In this document: positions 1-10,331 of the stretch, one piece after another | Numbering within the stretch: position 1 is the first letter of the stretch | How the letters are laid out: every line of letters begins with the position of its first letter | Source of the DNA: an uncultured Anaerolineales bacterium | GTDB lineage: Bacteria; Chloroflexota; Anaerolineae; Anaerolineales; UBA6663 | Length of the DNA: 64,000 bases | Direction of reading: 5' to 3' | Assembly (NCBI GenBank): GCA_937952305.1 | Contig: CALFZO010000158.1 | Location: forward strand, 50,629 to 114,628 | Translations under genes and position numbers: made by a program | Notes under the pieces: generated by a model | Database searches by the model: none | Told to the model about the DNA's origin: nothing | Seen by the model: only the letters and a program-made list of their open reading frames with translations

Positions 1-1
1 G

Positions 2-451
2 CCGCTGCCCACCCACACCCCAGTTCCGACCCCCACACCGGCACCGGCGCCAGCGGCGTTGATCGTGGCGCCCGAGTATCTCGATGGCCCCGTGCCGGCC
101 CAAAGTGAGGCCCTGGTCAACTACACCGATCTGCCGCCCGGCAGCCATTTGTGGATCGTCGTCCAGGTGCCCAAAGTGAGGCCCGGGGATCTGGTGTTTC
201 CGCAACTCCTCAGCGGCCTGCCTGAGCCGGTGGCCGGGAACGGCAGCCTGCGGTTGAAGATCCAACTCGGCAGCCTGGACGCGGACGCCGGAGAGCCTTT
301 CAACCTCATGGCCGTGCTCGTGGGGGATCTGGATCACGCCCTCTTTTTGGACTATGCCCAGGCCTGCTTGGCTGACAAGGCGCGTTGCACAGGTCTGCGG
401 CTGGGGTCGGAGTCCGTGATCCTGGACGTCAATACAGTCCTCCGGCGTTGA
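2..451 (+). CDS. C-terminal part of a secreted protein with a Pro/Thr-rich linker (5' end outside window)
   Basis: The frame is open from the window edge, so the true start lies upstream. The first 19 codons encode a Pro/Thr/Ala-rich linker (PTHTPVPTPTPAPAPAA), the kind of spacer that separates a membrane anchor or kinase domain from an extracellular domain. About 130 residues of a compact, mainly beta-type domain follow, with two Cys (in ACLADKARC) that could form a disulfide. The TTG at base 59 is probably just an internal Leu codon, since the linker continues upstream in frame. I do not recognise the domain. The gene ends 30 bases before the MttB-family gene on the same strand. Confidence 0.6.
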   Translation, partial: PLPTHTPVPTPTPAPAPAALIVAPEYLDGPVPAQSEALVNYTDLPPGSHLWIVVQVPKVRPGDLVFPQLLSGLPEPVAGNGSLRLKIQLGSLDADAGEPFNLMAVLVGDLDHALFLDYAQACLADKARCTGLRLGSESVILDVNTVLRR

Positions 452-481
452 TCCGGCGGACCAGGCTGAGGAGCGCTGACG

Positions 482-1924
482 ATGCCGACCCTAGAGCTTT
501 TGGCTCCGCCGCTGCTGGAACGCGTTTTGGGCGAGGCTTTTCAACTGCTGGAGACGCCGGGCGTTAAGGTGCAGAGCGAAACCGCGCGGGCGCTGCTGGC
601 CGAGGCCGGCGCGCGCGTCGCCGGCGAGGTCGCGCACATCCCGGAGCAGCTGGCCCGGGCCGCCTTGGCCACGGTGCCGCGCGAGTTCCGGCTCTTCGAC
701 GCGGACGGCCAGCCGCGCGTGCGCTACGGCGGCGAGGCCGTGCACTTCGACCCCGGCTCGGCGGCCGTGCACGTGCTGGATCCGGAGACCGGCGAGCACC
801 GCACCGCCGTCACCGCCGACCTGGTGCGGCTGGTGCAGGTGGCCGAGGGCCTGCCGCAGTTCGACGCGCAGAGCACGGCCCTGGTCTGCGCCGACGTGCC
901 GGCCGAGATCGCTGACCTGTATCGCCTGTACCTGGTCCTGCGCCATTCACGCAAGCCGATCGTGACCGGCGCGTTCGCGGTGCCGACGCTGGCTTTGATG
1001 GGTGAGCTGCTGGCGGTGGTGGACGGCGGCGGAGAATCTGGCCGGCCGCGCGCCATCTTCGACGTGTGCCCGTCGCCGCCCCTGAATTGGAGCCACTTCG
1101 CGGCCGAGAACCTGATCGCGCTGGCGCGGGCCGGGCTGCCGGCCGAGATCGTGTCCATGCCGCTGGCAGGCGCGACCGCGCCGGCAACGCTGGCCGGCGC
1201 CGTGGTCCAACACGCGGCCGAGTGTTTGAGCGGGATCACGCTGCACCAGTTGGCGCGGCCGGGGGCCGCCATCGTGTGGGGCGGGGCGCCGGCCATCTTC
1301 GACATGCGCCACGGGACCACGCCGTACGGCGCGATGGAGACTGCGCTGATCGACGCCGCCTACGCCCAGGTGGGCCAGCACCTCGGCCTGCCGACGCACA
1401 CCTACCTGTGCGCGAGCGACTCCAAGACCCTGGACGCACAGGCCGGTTTGGAATCCGGCATCACGGCGCTGGTGGGGGCGCTGGCCGGCATCAACATGAT
1501 CTCAGGGGCCGGGATGCTGGACTACCTGGCCTGCCAGAGCGCCGAAAAGCTGGTGGTGGATGCGGAGGCCATCGCGATGGCGCGGCGCCTGCTCGGCGGC
1601 ATCCAGCCGCGCGGCGAGACGCTGGCCGTGGAGCTGTTCGCCAGCCTCGGGCACAGCGGCGAGTTCCTGGGCGCCCGCCACACGCGCCAGTGGTTCCGGG
1701 TCGAACAGCATCTGCCCTCGGGCGTGGTGGACCGGGCCTCGCTGCGGGCCTGGAGCGAAGGCGGCCGCCCGGACACGCTGGCCCGGGCGCGGACGCGGGT
1801 GGCCGAGCTGTTGGACGCTTACGAGCGCCCGCCGCTGCCCGAGCCGGTCGAGGCGGAGCTGACGCGCCTGACGCTCAGGGCGGCCCAGCAGGCCGGCCTG
1901 GCTCAGCTGCCGGCCGTGAACTGA
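482..1924 (+). CDS. MttB-family (trimethylamine methyltransferase-like) protein without pyrrolysine
   Basis: 480 residues, matching the whole MttB/COG5598 superfamily length. Recognisable family segments include the SDSKTLDAQAG stretch and the AGINMISGAGMLDY segment late in the barrel. The known family transfers methyl groups from methylamines or quaternary amines such as glycine betaine to a corrinoid protein. True MttB reads an in-frame UAG as pyrrolysine; this gene has no internal UAG and ends in UGA, so it belongs to the non-Pyl branch (MtgB-like), whose substrates vary. No corrinoid protein or activase gene lies nearby, so the substrate is unknown. GAGGAG lies 8 bases before the ATG. The 3' end overlaps the convergent carotenoid-type gene by 22 bases. 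Confidence 0.85.
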   Translation: MPTLELLAPPLLERVLGEAFQLLETPGVKVQSETARALLAEAGARVAGEVAHIPEQLARAALATVPREFRLFDADGQPRVRYGGEAVHFDPGSAAVHVLDPETGEHRTAVTADLVRLVQVAEGLPQFDAQSTALVCADVPAEIADLYRLYLVLRHSRKPIVTGAFAVPTLALMGELLAVVDGGGESGRPRAIFDVCPSPPLNWSHFAAENLIALARAGLPAEIVSMPLAGATAPATLAGAVVQHAAECLSGITLHQLARPGAAIVWGGAPAIFDMRHGTTPYGAMETALIDAAYAQVGQHLGLPTHTYLCASDSKTLDAQAGLESGITALVGALAGINMISGAGMLDYLACQSAEKLVVDAEAIAMARRLLGGIQPRGETLAVELFASLGHSGEFLGARHTRQWFRVEQHLPSGVVDRASLRAWSEGGRPDTLARARTRVAELLDAYERPPLPEPVEAELTRLTLRAAQQAGLAQLPAVN

Positions 1925-2766
1925 GCGCGGCCGCGCCCGAGGCGAAGCCAGGCGGGGCGGTGCAGCCAGGCGGCCACGCCGAACATCAGGACGCTGACGG
2001 CCAGCAGGATCGGTGGATTGAAAACGGCGCCGGAGGCCAGGCCGGCGGCCAGGAAGTAGACGTGGGATAGCAGCGGCACGCCGGCGGCGGGCGCGTCCAC
2101 GGCCGCCGCCCGGCGCGGCCGCCGGCGCAGCACCATCACCAGTGCCAGGCCGAGTGTGGCGGCAATGGCGGCCTCGTAGAACGGGCGCGGCACCACGAAC
2201 ACGATCAAGGCGTTCGTGCCCAGCACGCCGGCCAGGCCAACCACGACGGCGGCCAGCGGCGCCAGCCACGCGGCGGCTGGATGACGCCAGCGCAAGGCCA
2301 GGCGCAGGCCGGCCGAGAAGGACGTCACCACCCAGAACCAGGCCCAGAAGTTGGCCCACGGCACGCCGAAATACTGGCGCTCCAGGCCCATCCCCCAGTC
2401 CCACATCCCCAGCCGGATCGCCACGGCGTCCATCGCCAGGTCGATGTTCAGCCCCAGCAGCCCGTCGAGCACCGGGCGCGCCCAACCCGGCAGGTTCGTG
2501 GCATCCGAAAACAACTGCGCGCTGTAAATGATGCAGCCCCAGGCCACGCCGATGGCGAGCGGGACGTCCAGCACCATGGCCGTGAACACCCCGTACCGGT
2601 AAGCGTTGAGCTGGCGGATGGTTGCCAGTTCCAGCAGTACGCCGAACAGGACGCCGGCCAACAGCCGCCAGACCACGGCCGGTCCGCGCCGCGCGGCATG
2701 CCACGCGCACAGCAGGAACTGGCCGGCGACGATGAGCTCGAAGATGAGGAAGTAGGGATTGGGCAT
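1903..2766 (-). CDS. Carotenoid biosynthesis-type integral membrane protein (DUF422/CruF-like)
   Basis: 287 residues from the chosen ATG; the open frame runs further upstream but that extension overlaps topA and is Arg-rich. The protein has about seven hydrophobic segments and the family-like patterns LELATIRQLNAYRYG and YFGVPWANFWAWF, resembling the conserved G-x-P-x-x-N-x-x-x-W region of DUF422 proteins. CruF members are carotenoid 1',2'-hydratases, but many DUF422 proteins are uncharacterised, so the catalytic role is inferred only from the family. It starts 20 bases after the topA stop and looks like the last gene of a four-gene minus-strand operon. Its 3' end overlaps the convergent mttB-like gene. 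Confidence 0.7.
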   Translation of the reverse strand: MPNPYFLIFELIVAGQFLLCAWHAARRGPAVVWRLLAGVLFGVLLELATIRQLNAYRYGVFTAMVLDVPLAIGVAWGCIIYSAQLFSDATNLPGWARPVLDGLLGLNIDLAMDAVAIRLGMWDWGMGLERQYFGVPWANFWAWFWVVTSFSAGLRLALRWRHPAAAWLAPLAAVVVGLAGVLGTNALIVFVVPRPFYEAAIAATLGLALVMVLRRRPRRAAAVDAPAAGVPLLSHVYFLAAGLASGAVFNPPILLAVSVLMFGVAAWLHRPAWLRLGRGRAQFTAGS

Positions 2767-2786
2767 GGTGTGATCGGCGCCGGCGT

Positions 2787-4883
2787 TTACTTGGAGCGAG
2801 GCGGGCGTCGGGCGCGGCCGCCGGGCTGTGACCCGGTTTCGCGGCCGGCGATGTAGCGGCAGGCCGGGAAGCCGCTGCATCCCACGAAGGGCCCATACTG
2901 GCCGGTGCGCTGCACCAGCGGTTTCCCGCACTTGGGGCAGGCCTCGCCGGTGGGGGCGGCCGGCGCTTTGGGTCCGGCCGTTTCCGCCTGGCCGGCTTGG
3001 GCGCGCGGCGAGCGGGCTCCGCGCGGCCGGCGCGCGCCGCGTGCCCGGCCTCGAGGGCCTCGGGCGGGCCGGGCCTCTTCTTCTGGGTCGGCGTCCACCG
3101 CCGCGCCGATGCGCGGCAGCTCCACGGGCTGGATTTTGGGCGCCGCGGCCACGGCGGCTTCGGCCTGCGCCACCAGCGTCGACAGCGGCCCCCAGACCTC
3201 GCCCATCACGGCCGTCCAGCGCGCCTCGCCGGCCGCGATCTCGTCCAGCCGATCCTCCATCCGCGCCGTGAAGCCGACTTCGAAGATGGTGGGGAAGTGG
3301 ACGATCAGCACATCACACACGGTGCGCCCGAGGCCGGTGGACCGCAGCGTGCGCTCTACCTTCTCGGCGTAGTGGCGCTGGTAGAGCGTGTCGACGATCG
3401 CGGCGAAGGTGCTGGGCCGGCCGAGGCCGAGCCGCTCCAGTTCTTGGATGAGGGCGGCGTCGGTGAAGTAGGGCGGCGGCTTGGTGAAGTGCTGCTCCGG
3501 CAGAAGCTGGTGGCAGACCAGGGCGTCGCCCTGGGCGAGCGGCGGCAATTGCTCGTTGTGAGCGGTGTCGTCGCCGGGCGTGTCCTCAGCGACATCGTAG
3601 ACGCGCAGGAAGCCGGGGTCCACGAGTTCACGGCCGCTGGCCCGGAAGAGATAAGGCAGGGGCTGGCCGCCGCGCAGGGTGCGGATGGTGACGGTAGTGA
3701 CGTCGTACACGGCCGGCTTCATCTGGCTGGCGATGAAGCGCCGCCAGATCAGCGTGTAGAGCTTGTCCTGGTCCGGCGTGAGCGTGGCGCGCAGGTGGGC
3801 GGGATAGCGGGCAGGCTGGGTGGGCCGGATGGCCTCGTGCGCCTCCTGCGCGTTCTTCACCTGCTTGGTGTACATCGGCGGGCGGGCCGGCAGGGCCTCC
3901 GCGCCGTAGAGTTTTTCGATCACCTGGCGGGCGGCGGCCTGGGCCTCCGGCGCCACCTGGGTGCTGTCGGTGCGCATGTACGTGATCAGGCCCACCTGGC
4001 CCTCGCCCGGCACCGACACACCCTCATACAGTTCCTGGGCGATGCTCATGACCTTCTTGGCCGGCCAGTGCAGGCGCGCGGAGGCGTCGCGCTGGAGCGT
4101 GGACGTGATGTAGGGCGGGTAGGGCTGGCGCTGCCGGCGCGTGCGGGCCACGTCGGCCACCTGCCAGGCCGCGCCCTGGAGATCGGCGATGACGCGCTGA
4201 GCGTCGGCCTGGGTCTTCAGCTCCGGCTTTTTCTCGCCGATGCGGAAGAGCCGCGCCCGGAAGTGGGTCTGGTCTGGGCGCGAGAGCTCGGCGTCCAGGG
4301 TCCAGTACTCCTCCGGCACAAAGGCTTCGATGGCGCGGTCGCGCTCCACCACCAGGCGCAGCGCCACGCTCTGCACGCGGCCGGCGGAGAGGCCGGGCGG
4401 CCCGGCGATGCCGCGCCACAGCACGGGCGAAATCTGGTAACCCACCAGCCGGTCCAGGACGCGCCGGGCCTGCTGGGCATCCACCAGGCGCAGGTCCAGG
4501 CTGGACGGCGCGGCGATGGCGGCGCGCACGGCTTCCGGCGTGATCTCGTGGAAGCGGGCGCGCAGGACGCGCTTGCCCTTCAGCTCGGCGCGGCAGGCCT
4601 GGGTGAGGTGCCAGGCGATGGCCTCGCCCTCGCGGTCCGGGTCGGTGGCCAGGATGACGGTGTCGGCGCCGGCCATGGCCTCCCGCAGGCCGGCCAGGGT
4701 CTGCCGGGCGCGCGGCAAGAGGTGATAGGTGGGCCGGAAGCCGGCCTCGATTTCGACGCCCAGGTCCTTGGGCGGCAGGTCGCGCACGTGGCCGAGGCTG
4801 GCGCGGACGACGTAGTCGTGGCCCAGGTACTGGCGCAGGGACTTGGCCTTGGTGGGGCTTTCGACGATGACGAGCGTGGTCAC
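2787..4883 (-). CDS. topA: DNA topoisomerase I (type IA)
   Basis: 698 residues. It begins VTTLVIVESPTKAKSL, the Toprim motif, followed by the DPDREGEAIAWH acidic triad. The active-site Tyr is in ITYMRTDST (about residue 302). The protein cuts and reseals one DNA strand to relax negative supercoils. After the core comes a basic Ala/Arg/Gly-rich linker and a single four-Cys zinc ribbon near the C-terminus (CPKCGKP ... GCSGFPACRY), fewer than the three of E. coli TopA. I chose GTG at 4883: GGAGG lies 5 bases upstream, and the GTGA overlaps the stop of the methyltransferase gene, indicating translational coupling. The open frame upstream of it is antisense-like low-complexity sequence. Confidence 0.95.
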   Translation of the reverse strand: MTTLVIVESPTKAKSLRQYLGHDYVVRASLGHVRDLPPKDLGVEIEAGFRPTYHLLPRARQTLAGLREAMAGADTVILATDPDREGEAIAWHLTQACRAELKGKRVLRARFHEITPEAVRAAIAAPSSLDLRLVDAQQARRVLDRLVGYQISPVLWRGIAGPPGLSAGRVQSVALRLVVERDRAIEAFVPEEYWTLDAELSRPDQTHFRARLFRIGEKKPELKTQADAQRVIADLQGAAWQVADVARTRRQRQPYPPYITSTLQRDASARLHWPAKKVMSIAQELYEGVSVPGEGQVGLITYMRTDSTQVAPEAQAAARQVIEKLYGAEALPARPPMYTKQVKNAQEAHEAIRPTQPARYPAHLRATLTPDQDKLYTLIWRRFIASQMKPAVYDVTTVTIRTLRGGQPLPYLFRASGRELVDPGFLRVYDVAEDTPGDDTAHNEQLPPLAQGDALVCHQLLPEQHFTKPPPYFTDAALIQELERLGLGRPSTFAAIVDTLYQRHYAEKVERTLRSTGLGRTVCDVLIVHFPTIFEVGFTARMEDRLDEIAAGEARWTAVMGEVWGPLSTLVAQAEAAVAAAPKIQPVELPRIGAAVDADPEEEARPARGPRGRARGARRPRGARSPRAQAGQAETAGPKAPAAPTGEACPKCGKPLVQRTGQYGPFVGCSGFPACRYIAGRETGSQPGGRARRPPRSK

Positions 4884-5857
4884 GGGGCCCTCCGGTGCGC
4901 GGACAGCCAGCGCTCGGTGTGGCGGACGATGCGCGTGAAGCCGGCCTCGGCCAGCCAGGCCTGATACTGCGCGAAGGCGTGGACGCGCCCGCCGGCCTCC
5001 GCCCAGGTGAACAGGGACAACAGGCTGGTCGCCTCCGTCTGGCCGGCCTCGGGCGGCATCGGGCAATCGATCACGAGCACGCCCTCGGCGCTGAGCGCGC
5101 GCGCCAGCCGCGCGAGGAGGGCGCGATTCTGGTCCGGGCAGAGGTAGTGCGTGATCTGGCCGAGCAGGACGACGTCACAGGCCGCCTGGCCGAAGTCGAA
5201 CTGGTGCAGATCGCCGGCCCGAAAGTCGACCCGGTCCTGAACGTTGAGACGGCGGGCTAAATCATGGGCGACGGCCAGGACAGCCGGCGTGTCCACGCCA
5301 GTGACGCGCACCTGCGGCGCGGCCTGGGCCAGGGTCAAGGTCTTGATGGCGCAGCCGCAGGCGACGTCCAGGACGCGCACAGGGCGGGGCGGGGCGGGCA
5401 GGACGCCCACTGTGCGCCACAAGTCGAGCGCAGACGCCGGCCGGCGCGGGCTATAGCTCTCCAACCAGGCGTCCTGGACGAAGTCCCCTTTGAGGACGGC
5501 CGGTTGGCCGGACAGGACGGCGGCGCGCAGCCGGGGGTAGAACTCCGGGCCGGCGTAGTCCAGGACCAGGTCGCCGCCAAAGGCCGGGCGCCCCGGCAGC
5601 AAAAAGTGGGCGGCCGTGGGCGTGAGCGCGTAAAGGCTATCGCGGCCCTCAAGGATCTTCAGGCTGACGAGGTAATCCAACAACAAGGCCACGCCGGCCG
5701 GGTCGGCGCCGCCGGCGGCGGCCACCTCGGCCGCGCTGCGCGGGCCGTCCGCCAGCGCCGCGAAGACGCCCAACTCCAGCGCCAGGCGCGCGCACTGCGG
5801 CTTCAGGGCCCCCCAGAAGAGCCCGTAAACCAGATCGGGGTCGGGCCGGGCCGTCAT
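4880..5857 (-). CDS. SAM-dependent O-methyltransferase-like protein with N-terminal winged helix
   Basis: 325 residues. The first about 90 residues resemble the winged-helix dimerisation domain of plant-type and antibiotic O-methyltransferases (LALELGVFAALADGPRSAAEVA). A Rossmann-fold methyltransferase domain follows, with the SAM-binding motif VLDVACGCAIKTLTLAQ and the acidic ribose-binding position VTGVDTPAV. The glycine-rich loop reads CGCAIKT rather than the usual GGGxG, a mild divergence. Methyl acceptor unknown. The start ATG overlaps the stop of the upstream hydrolase gene (ATGA) and the stop overlaps the topA start, so the three genes are co-translated. Confidence 0.8.
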   Translation of the reverse strand: MTARPDPDLVYGLFWGALKPQCARLALELGVFAALADGPRSAAEVAAAGGADPAGVALLLDYLVSLKILEGRDSLYALTPTAAHFLLPGRPAFGGDLVLDYAGPEFYPRLRAAVLSGQPAVLKGDFVQDAWLESYSPRRPASALDLWRTVGVLPAPPRPVRVLDVACGCAIKTLTLAQAAPQVRVTGVDTPAVLAVAHDLARRLNVQDRVDFRAGDLHQFDFGQAACDVVLLGQITHYLCPDQNRALLARLARALSAEGVLVIDCPMPPEAGQTEATSLLSLFTWAEAGGRVHAFAQYQAWLAEAGFTRIVRHTERWLSAHRRAP

Positions 5858-6618
5858 AGCGCCAGGAGTTCGCCGTCGGCCGGGATGACGATCTGCGCCT
5901 CCAGGCCGGCCGCCGCCGCCGCCGCGCGCAGTTCGGCGCGGCTGAGCCGGCAGTGGTTGACGGCCTCCAGGTGGACGGCGATCACGCGCAGGGCCGGGCG
6001 GGCCCGGGCGACGCGCAGCACATCGTCGGCCGGCATGGTAATGGGGCCGCCGCTCAGGAATTGCGCGGCGCCAGTATTGACCACGGCGATATCCGGCTGA
6101 TGGGCAGCCAGGGCGGCCTCCACGGCCGGGCACCAGATCGTGTCGCCGGCCAGATACACCACCGGCTCGCCGGCGGCGCGCAGGACGAAACCGGAGACCG
6201 GCCCCATCTTGCGGCCGACCTCGCCGGTGCCGTGCTCGCCGCCGGTGCGCGTCAGCGTCAGGCCGCGCCAGGTGAGCGCGTTCACCACGGGCTGGACGGC
6301 GTTGAAGCCGGCCGCGCTCAGACGGTCCGCATCCTCGGGCTGGCACAGGATCGGCAGGTCCCGGCGCAGCAGTTCCGCGGCGCGCACGTCCCAGTGGTCG
6401 CGGTGGGTGTGCGTGACCAGGGCGGCGTCAAGGCGGCTGAGCGCGGCGAGCAGGTCCGCGTCGCTCAGCGGCAGTTCGACCAGCGGGATGCGCAGGGTGC
6501 TGGCGGCGTTCTGAACCGGGTCCAGGGCGCCGGCCCGGCTGAGCATGGGGTCCACCAGCACGCGCAGCTGGCCGTAATCGAGCAGGAGTGTGGCGTGGCG
6601 CAGGAGTTGGAGGCGCAT
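5854..6618 (-). CDS. Metallo-beta-lactamase-fold hydrolase (UlaG-like)
   Basis: 254 residues from the ATG preceding RLQLLRHATLLLDYG, where the fold begins; the upstream extension of the frame is unlike the family. The metal-binding motif is HTHRDHWD, with further ligand candidates in GEHGTGE, AGDTIW and AVHLEAVNH. This pattern fits the L-ascorbate-6-phosphate lactonase (UlaG) / RomA-type group that hydrolyses small esters, lactones or phosphodiesters. It is the first gene of the four-gene operon leading to topA. The true substrate cannot be read from sequence. Confidence 0.8.
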   Translation of the reverse strand: MRLQLLRHATLLLDYGQLRVLVDPMLSRAGALDPVQNAASTLRIPLVELPLSDADLLAALSRLDAALVTHTHRDHWDVRAAELLRRDLPILCQPEDADRLSAAGFNAVQPVVNALTWRGLTLTRTGGEHGTGEVGRKMGPVSGFVLRAAGEPVVYLAGDTIWCPAVEAALAAHQPDIAVVNTGAAQFLSGGPITMPADDVLRVARARPALRVIAVHLEAVNHCRLSRAELRAAAAAAGLEAQIVIPADGELLAL

Positions 6619-6743
6619 GGTGTTGAGATCAGGGCAGGCCCAGCACGGCCGCCGTGCGCCGAAGTTTAGCACCACCGGCTGATTTCGGGCCCAGACGGCG
6701 GCGTCTCTAAACCGGATCTTTATCGGGTCTGGACGCGCTCTGT

Positions 6744-6783
6744 ATCCGGACGGCGCAATCTACATCCGGATGGCCCAGTCTAT
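6744..6783. repeat. Two tandem 20-bp repeats upstream of an OmpR-type regulator
   Basis: Units at 6744-6763 and 6764-6783 match at 16 of 20 positions; both start ATCCGGA and contain CCCA/CGCA then TCTA. A 20-bp period places both on one helix face. They sit about 95 bases before the response regulator start and in the divergent gap with the hydrolase operon, so they are candidate regulator-binding sites. This is inference only. Confidence 0.4.
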
Positions 6784-6876
6784 CCACGCTGGACCGCCCC
6801 GGCGGCTGGAGGCGGGCCGAGGCCAGATGTGGTAAGCTCCGCGCGGATCAGCGGCTCAGCCGCAGAAAACGACAAA

Positions 6877-7560
<684 letters not shown>

Positions 7561-7565
7561 CCCGC

Positions 7566-8912
7566 ATGCGTTCCCTGCGCGCCAAACTCATCCTGACCTT
7601 TATCGTCGTCAGCGTCGCCGGCACGCTGTTCTCGCTGCTGCTGATCCGCAGCACCACCGAGCGCGCCCTGGACGACCTGGTGCGGGAGCAGGGCCGCGAC
7701 CAGTTCGTGACTCAACTGGTCAGCTATTACCAGCAGACCGGCAGCTGGGACGGCGTGGAGGCCTCTGTCGGCGTGCCGGAGCCTGGCGCCCCGCACACCT
7801 ACCCGGGTGAGGCCGGGACTCCGTTCGCGCTGGCCGACCAAGACGGCCGCATCCTCATCCCGGCCGGGCCTTACCGCAGCGGGCAGACGGTGGACGAGGC
7901 GCGCCTGACGCAGGGCAAGGCCGTGGTGGTGGACGGGCAGACGGTGGGCACCGTGCTCACCGACACGCAGCCGCCGCGCCGGGGCGAGGCCGAAACGCGT
8001 TATATCGAGCGCACGCAGCAAATCCTGTTGCTGGGCGGGGTGGGGGCCACGGCGATGGCGTTGCTCCTCGGCTGGCTCATCTCCCGCACGCTCACCCGGC
8101 CGCTGCATGAGCTGGCCGAGGCCAGCCGCCTGCTGGCCGGCGGCGCCCGTCCGCCGCTGCTGCCCGTGCGCACGCGCGATGAACTGGGCGCGCTCACTTC
8201 CGCGTTCAACCAGATGAGCACCGAGCTGACCCGGGCCGACGAGTTGCGGCGGCAGATGACGGCCGACATCGCCCACGAATTGCGCACGCCGTTGACGGTG
8301 CTGTCGGGCTACATCGAGTCGATGCGCGATGGCACGCTGAAGCCGACGCCGCCGCGCCTGGGGCTGATGGATCAGGAAATCCAGACGCTCCGCCGCTTGG
8401 TGGACGATCTGCGCACGCTGTCTCTGGCCGAGGCCGGGGAGCTGAAACTGCGGCGTGAGCCGACCGAGGCGGACGAGCTGCTGGAGCGCCTGGCGGCCAG
8501 CTACGCTCACGCCGCGGGCCAGAAGGGTGTGCGCGTCCAGGTGGAAACACCGGCCGGTCTGCCGCTGATCTCGGCCGACCCCGAGCGGATGGCGCAGGTG
8601 CTCGCCAATCTGGTCGGCAACGCCTTGCGCCACACACCGGCCGGCGGCCAGATCCAGCTGCGGGCGGCGCCGGCCGGCGAGCGCGTGGAGCTGGCCGTGC
8701 AGGACACCGGCCCGGGCATCGCGCCGGCCGACCTCCCCTACATCTTCGATCGGTTCTATCGCGCCGATTCAGCCCGGAGTGACGACGAGGGCGGCTCCGG
8801 CCTGGGCCTGGCGATCGCCAAGGCCCTGGTGGACGCGCACGGCGGCGCGCTCCTGGTGGAGTCGACCCTGGGCGTCGGCACCACGTTTCGCATCCAGCTT
8901 CCGGTTGCCTGA
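7566..8912 (+). CDS. Membrane sensor histidine kinase (HAMP-HisKA-HATPase)
   Basis: 448 residues. One membrane helix near residues 10-30, a periplasmic or extracytoplasmic sensing region of about 130 residues, a second helix near 155-177, then HAMP. The dimerisation/phosphotransfer helix carries DIAHELRTP with phosphoacceptor His237. The ATPase domain has the N box (NLVGNALRHTP), G1 (DTGPGIA), F box (IFDRFYRAD) and G2 (GSGLGLAI). It autophosphorylates and passes phosphate to the regulator encoded just upstream. The BaeS/PhoR-like layout is clear; the signal is unknown. It starts 5 bases after the regulator stop, so the two are co-transcribed. Confidence 0.92.
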   Translation: MRSLRAKLILTFIVVSVAGTLFSLLLIRSTTERALDDLVREQGRDQFVTQLVSYYQQTGSWDGVEASVGVPEPGAPHTYPGEAGTPFALADQDGRILIPAGPYRSGQTVDEARLTQGKAVVVDGQTVGTVLTDTQPPRRGEAETRYIERTQQILLLGGVGATAMALLLGWLISRTLTRPLHELAEASRLLAGGARPPLLPVRTRDELGALTSAFNQMSTELTRADELRRQMTADIAHELRTPLTVLSGYIESMRDGTLKPTPPRLGLMDQEIQTLRRLVDDLRTLSLAEAGELKLRREPTEADELLERLAASYAHAAGQKGVRVQVETPAGLPLISADPERMAQVLANLVGNALRHTPAGGQIQLRAAPAGERVELAVQDTGPGIAPADLPYIFDRFYRADSARSDDEGGSGLGLAIAKALVDAHGGALLVESTLGVGTTFRIQLPVA

Positions 8913-8972
8913 AGACAATTCCGGCTAGTTGCCGCCGGCGCGGATCCCCTGAGCGGAGCCGGCCGCCCGCGC

Positions 8973-9308
8973 TTACGGCGGGAACAGCCATTCGCCGGCG
9001 ATGCTGGGCAGGAGGGGCCGCACCCAGTCGGCCGGCAGATCCGCGCACACTTTCCAAGGCGAGAGCATCAGCGCGGGCAGGTAGCTGGAAATCGGCAGAG
9101 CCCAACTGACGCCCAGGCGCACCTTGGGCGTTGGCGTGACGCCCGCGCAGACGCGCGCCGTCAGGCCTCCGAAGGGCAGCCCGGCGGCGCGGTTGTTCAC
9201 AACGGCCAGACCGACCAGGCCGACCAGGCAGACCGCCAGCAGCGCCGCGCCCGCGCAGGCGCCGACCAGCCCGGCGCGCCGCCCGGGCGGCTGTTGGGTT
9301 CCTCCCAT
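8973..9308 (-). CDS. Small hypothetical membrane-anchored protein
   Basis: 111 residues with AAGGA 8 bases before the ATG. A strong hydrophobic helix at about residues 14-38 suggests a membrane anchor or uncleaved signal. The remaining 70 residues hold two Cys (ARVCAGV and WKVCADL) that could be bridged outside the cell. No family recognised. It is convergent with the histidine kinase gene, and the next minus-strand gene (kdpE) lies 330 bases away, so it may be a single-gene unit. Confidence 0.5.
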   Translation of the reverse strand: MGGTQQPPGRRAGLVGACAGAALLAVCLVGLVGLAVVNNRAAGLPFGGLTARVCAGVTPTPKVRLGVSWALPISSYLPALMLSPWKVCADLPADWVRPLLPSIAGEWLFPP

Positions 9309-9455
9309 CGCTTCAGTCCTTCTAGCCTCTTTACAGCTCCCTTGATCCAGCCACCCAGCCAGGCCGTGCCGCGCCGTCGTTCGGGCGGCTGGCGCAAACG
9401 ACCTTGGGCTGGCCTTGACCCGGGCTTAACCCGGGGCGGCTAGGCTGGCCACAGG

Positions 9456-9623
9456 ATGAAACCGACAACACACCTTCCCGCAGCTAACCATCACCTGCGC
9501 CATCGGCGCGTCCAGCGCAACCGGGTGGCGCCGGTCCGCGTCTGGCCGAGGCAGCTTCCCGCCGGCGCCCAGCAGGCTCTCATGGGCCTGGCCGCCTGGC
9601 AGGCCGCGCGCACCGGCCGCTAA
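9456..9623 (+). CDS. Possible small basic protein (doubtful)
   Basis: A 55-codon frame (MKPTTHLPAANHHLRHRR...) in the 330-base gap between the small membrane protein gene and the kdpE 3' end. It is rich in Arg, His and Ala and has no clear Shine-Dalgarno site (only ACAGG before the ATG). The gap is otherwise empty apart from a short inverted repeat, CCCGGG-cttaa-CCCGGG, at 9419-9435. It could be chance in high-GC DNA. Confidence 0.2.
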   Translation: MKPTTHLPAANHHLRHRRVQRNRVAPVRVWPRQLPAGAQQALMGLAAWQAARTGR

Positions 9624-9638
9624 GGCCCAGCGCCTGGT

Positions 9639-10327
<689 letters not shown>

Positions 10328-10331
<4 letters not shown>

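Noticed and set aside
482..1924. Pyrrolysine-containing MttB
   Set aside because: No in-frame UAG occurs and no pyl genes are nearby.
2997..4964. A 655-codon plus-strand frame opposite topA
   Set aside because: It mirrors topA codons; its product is Gly/Arg/His-rich without a domain, and topA has full family motifs.
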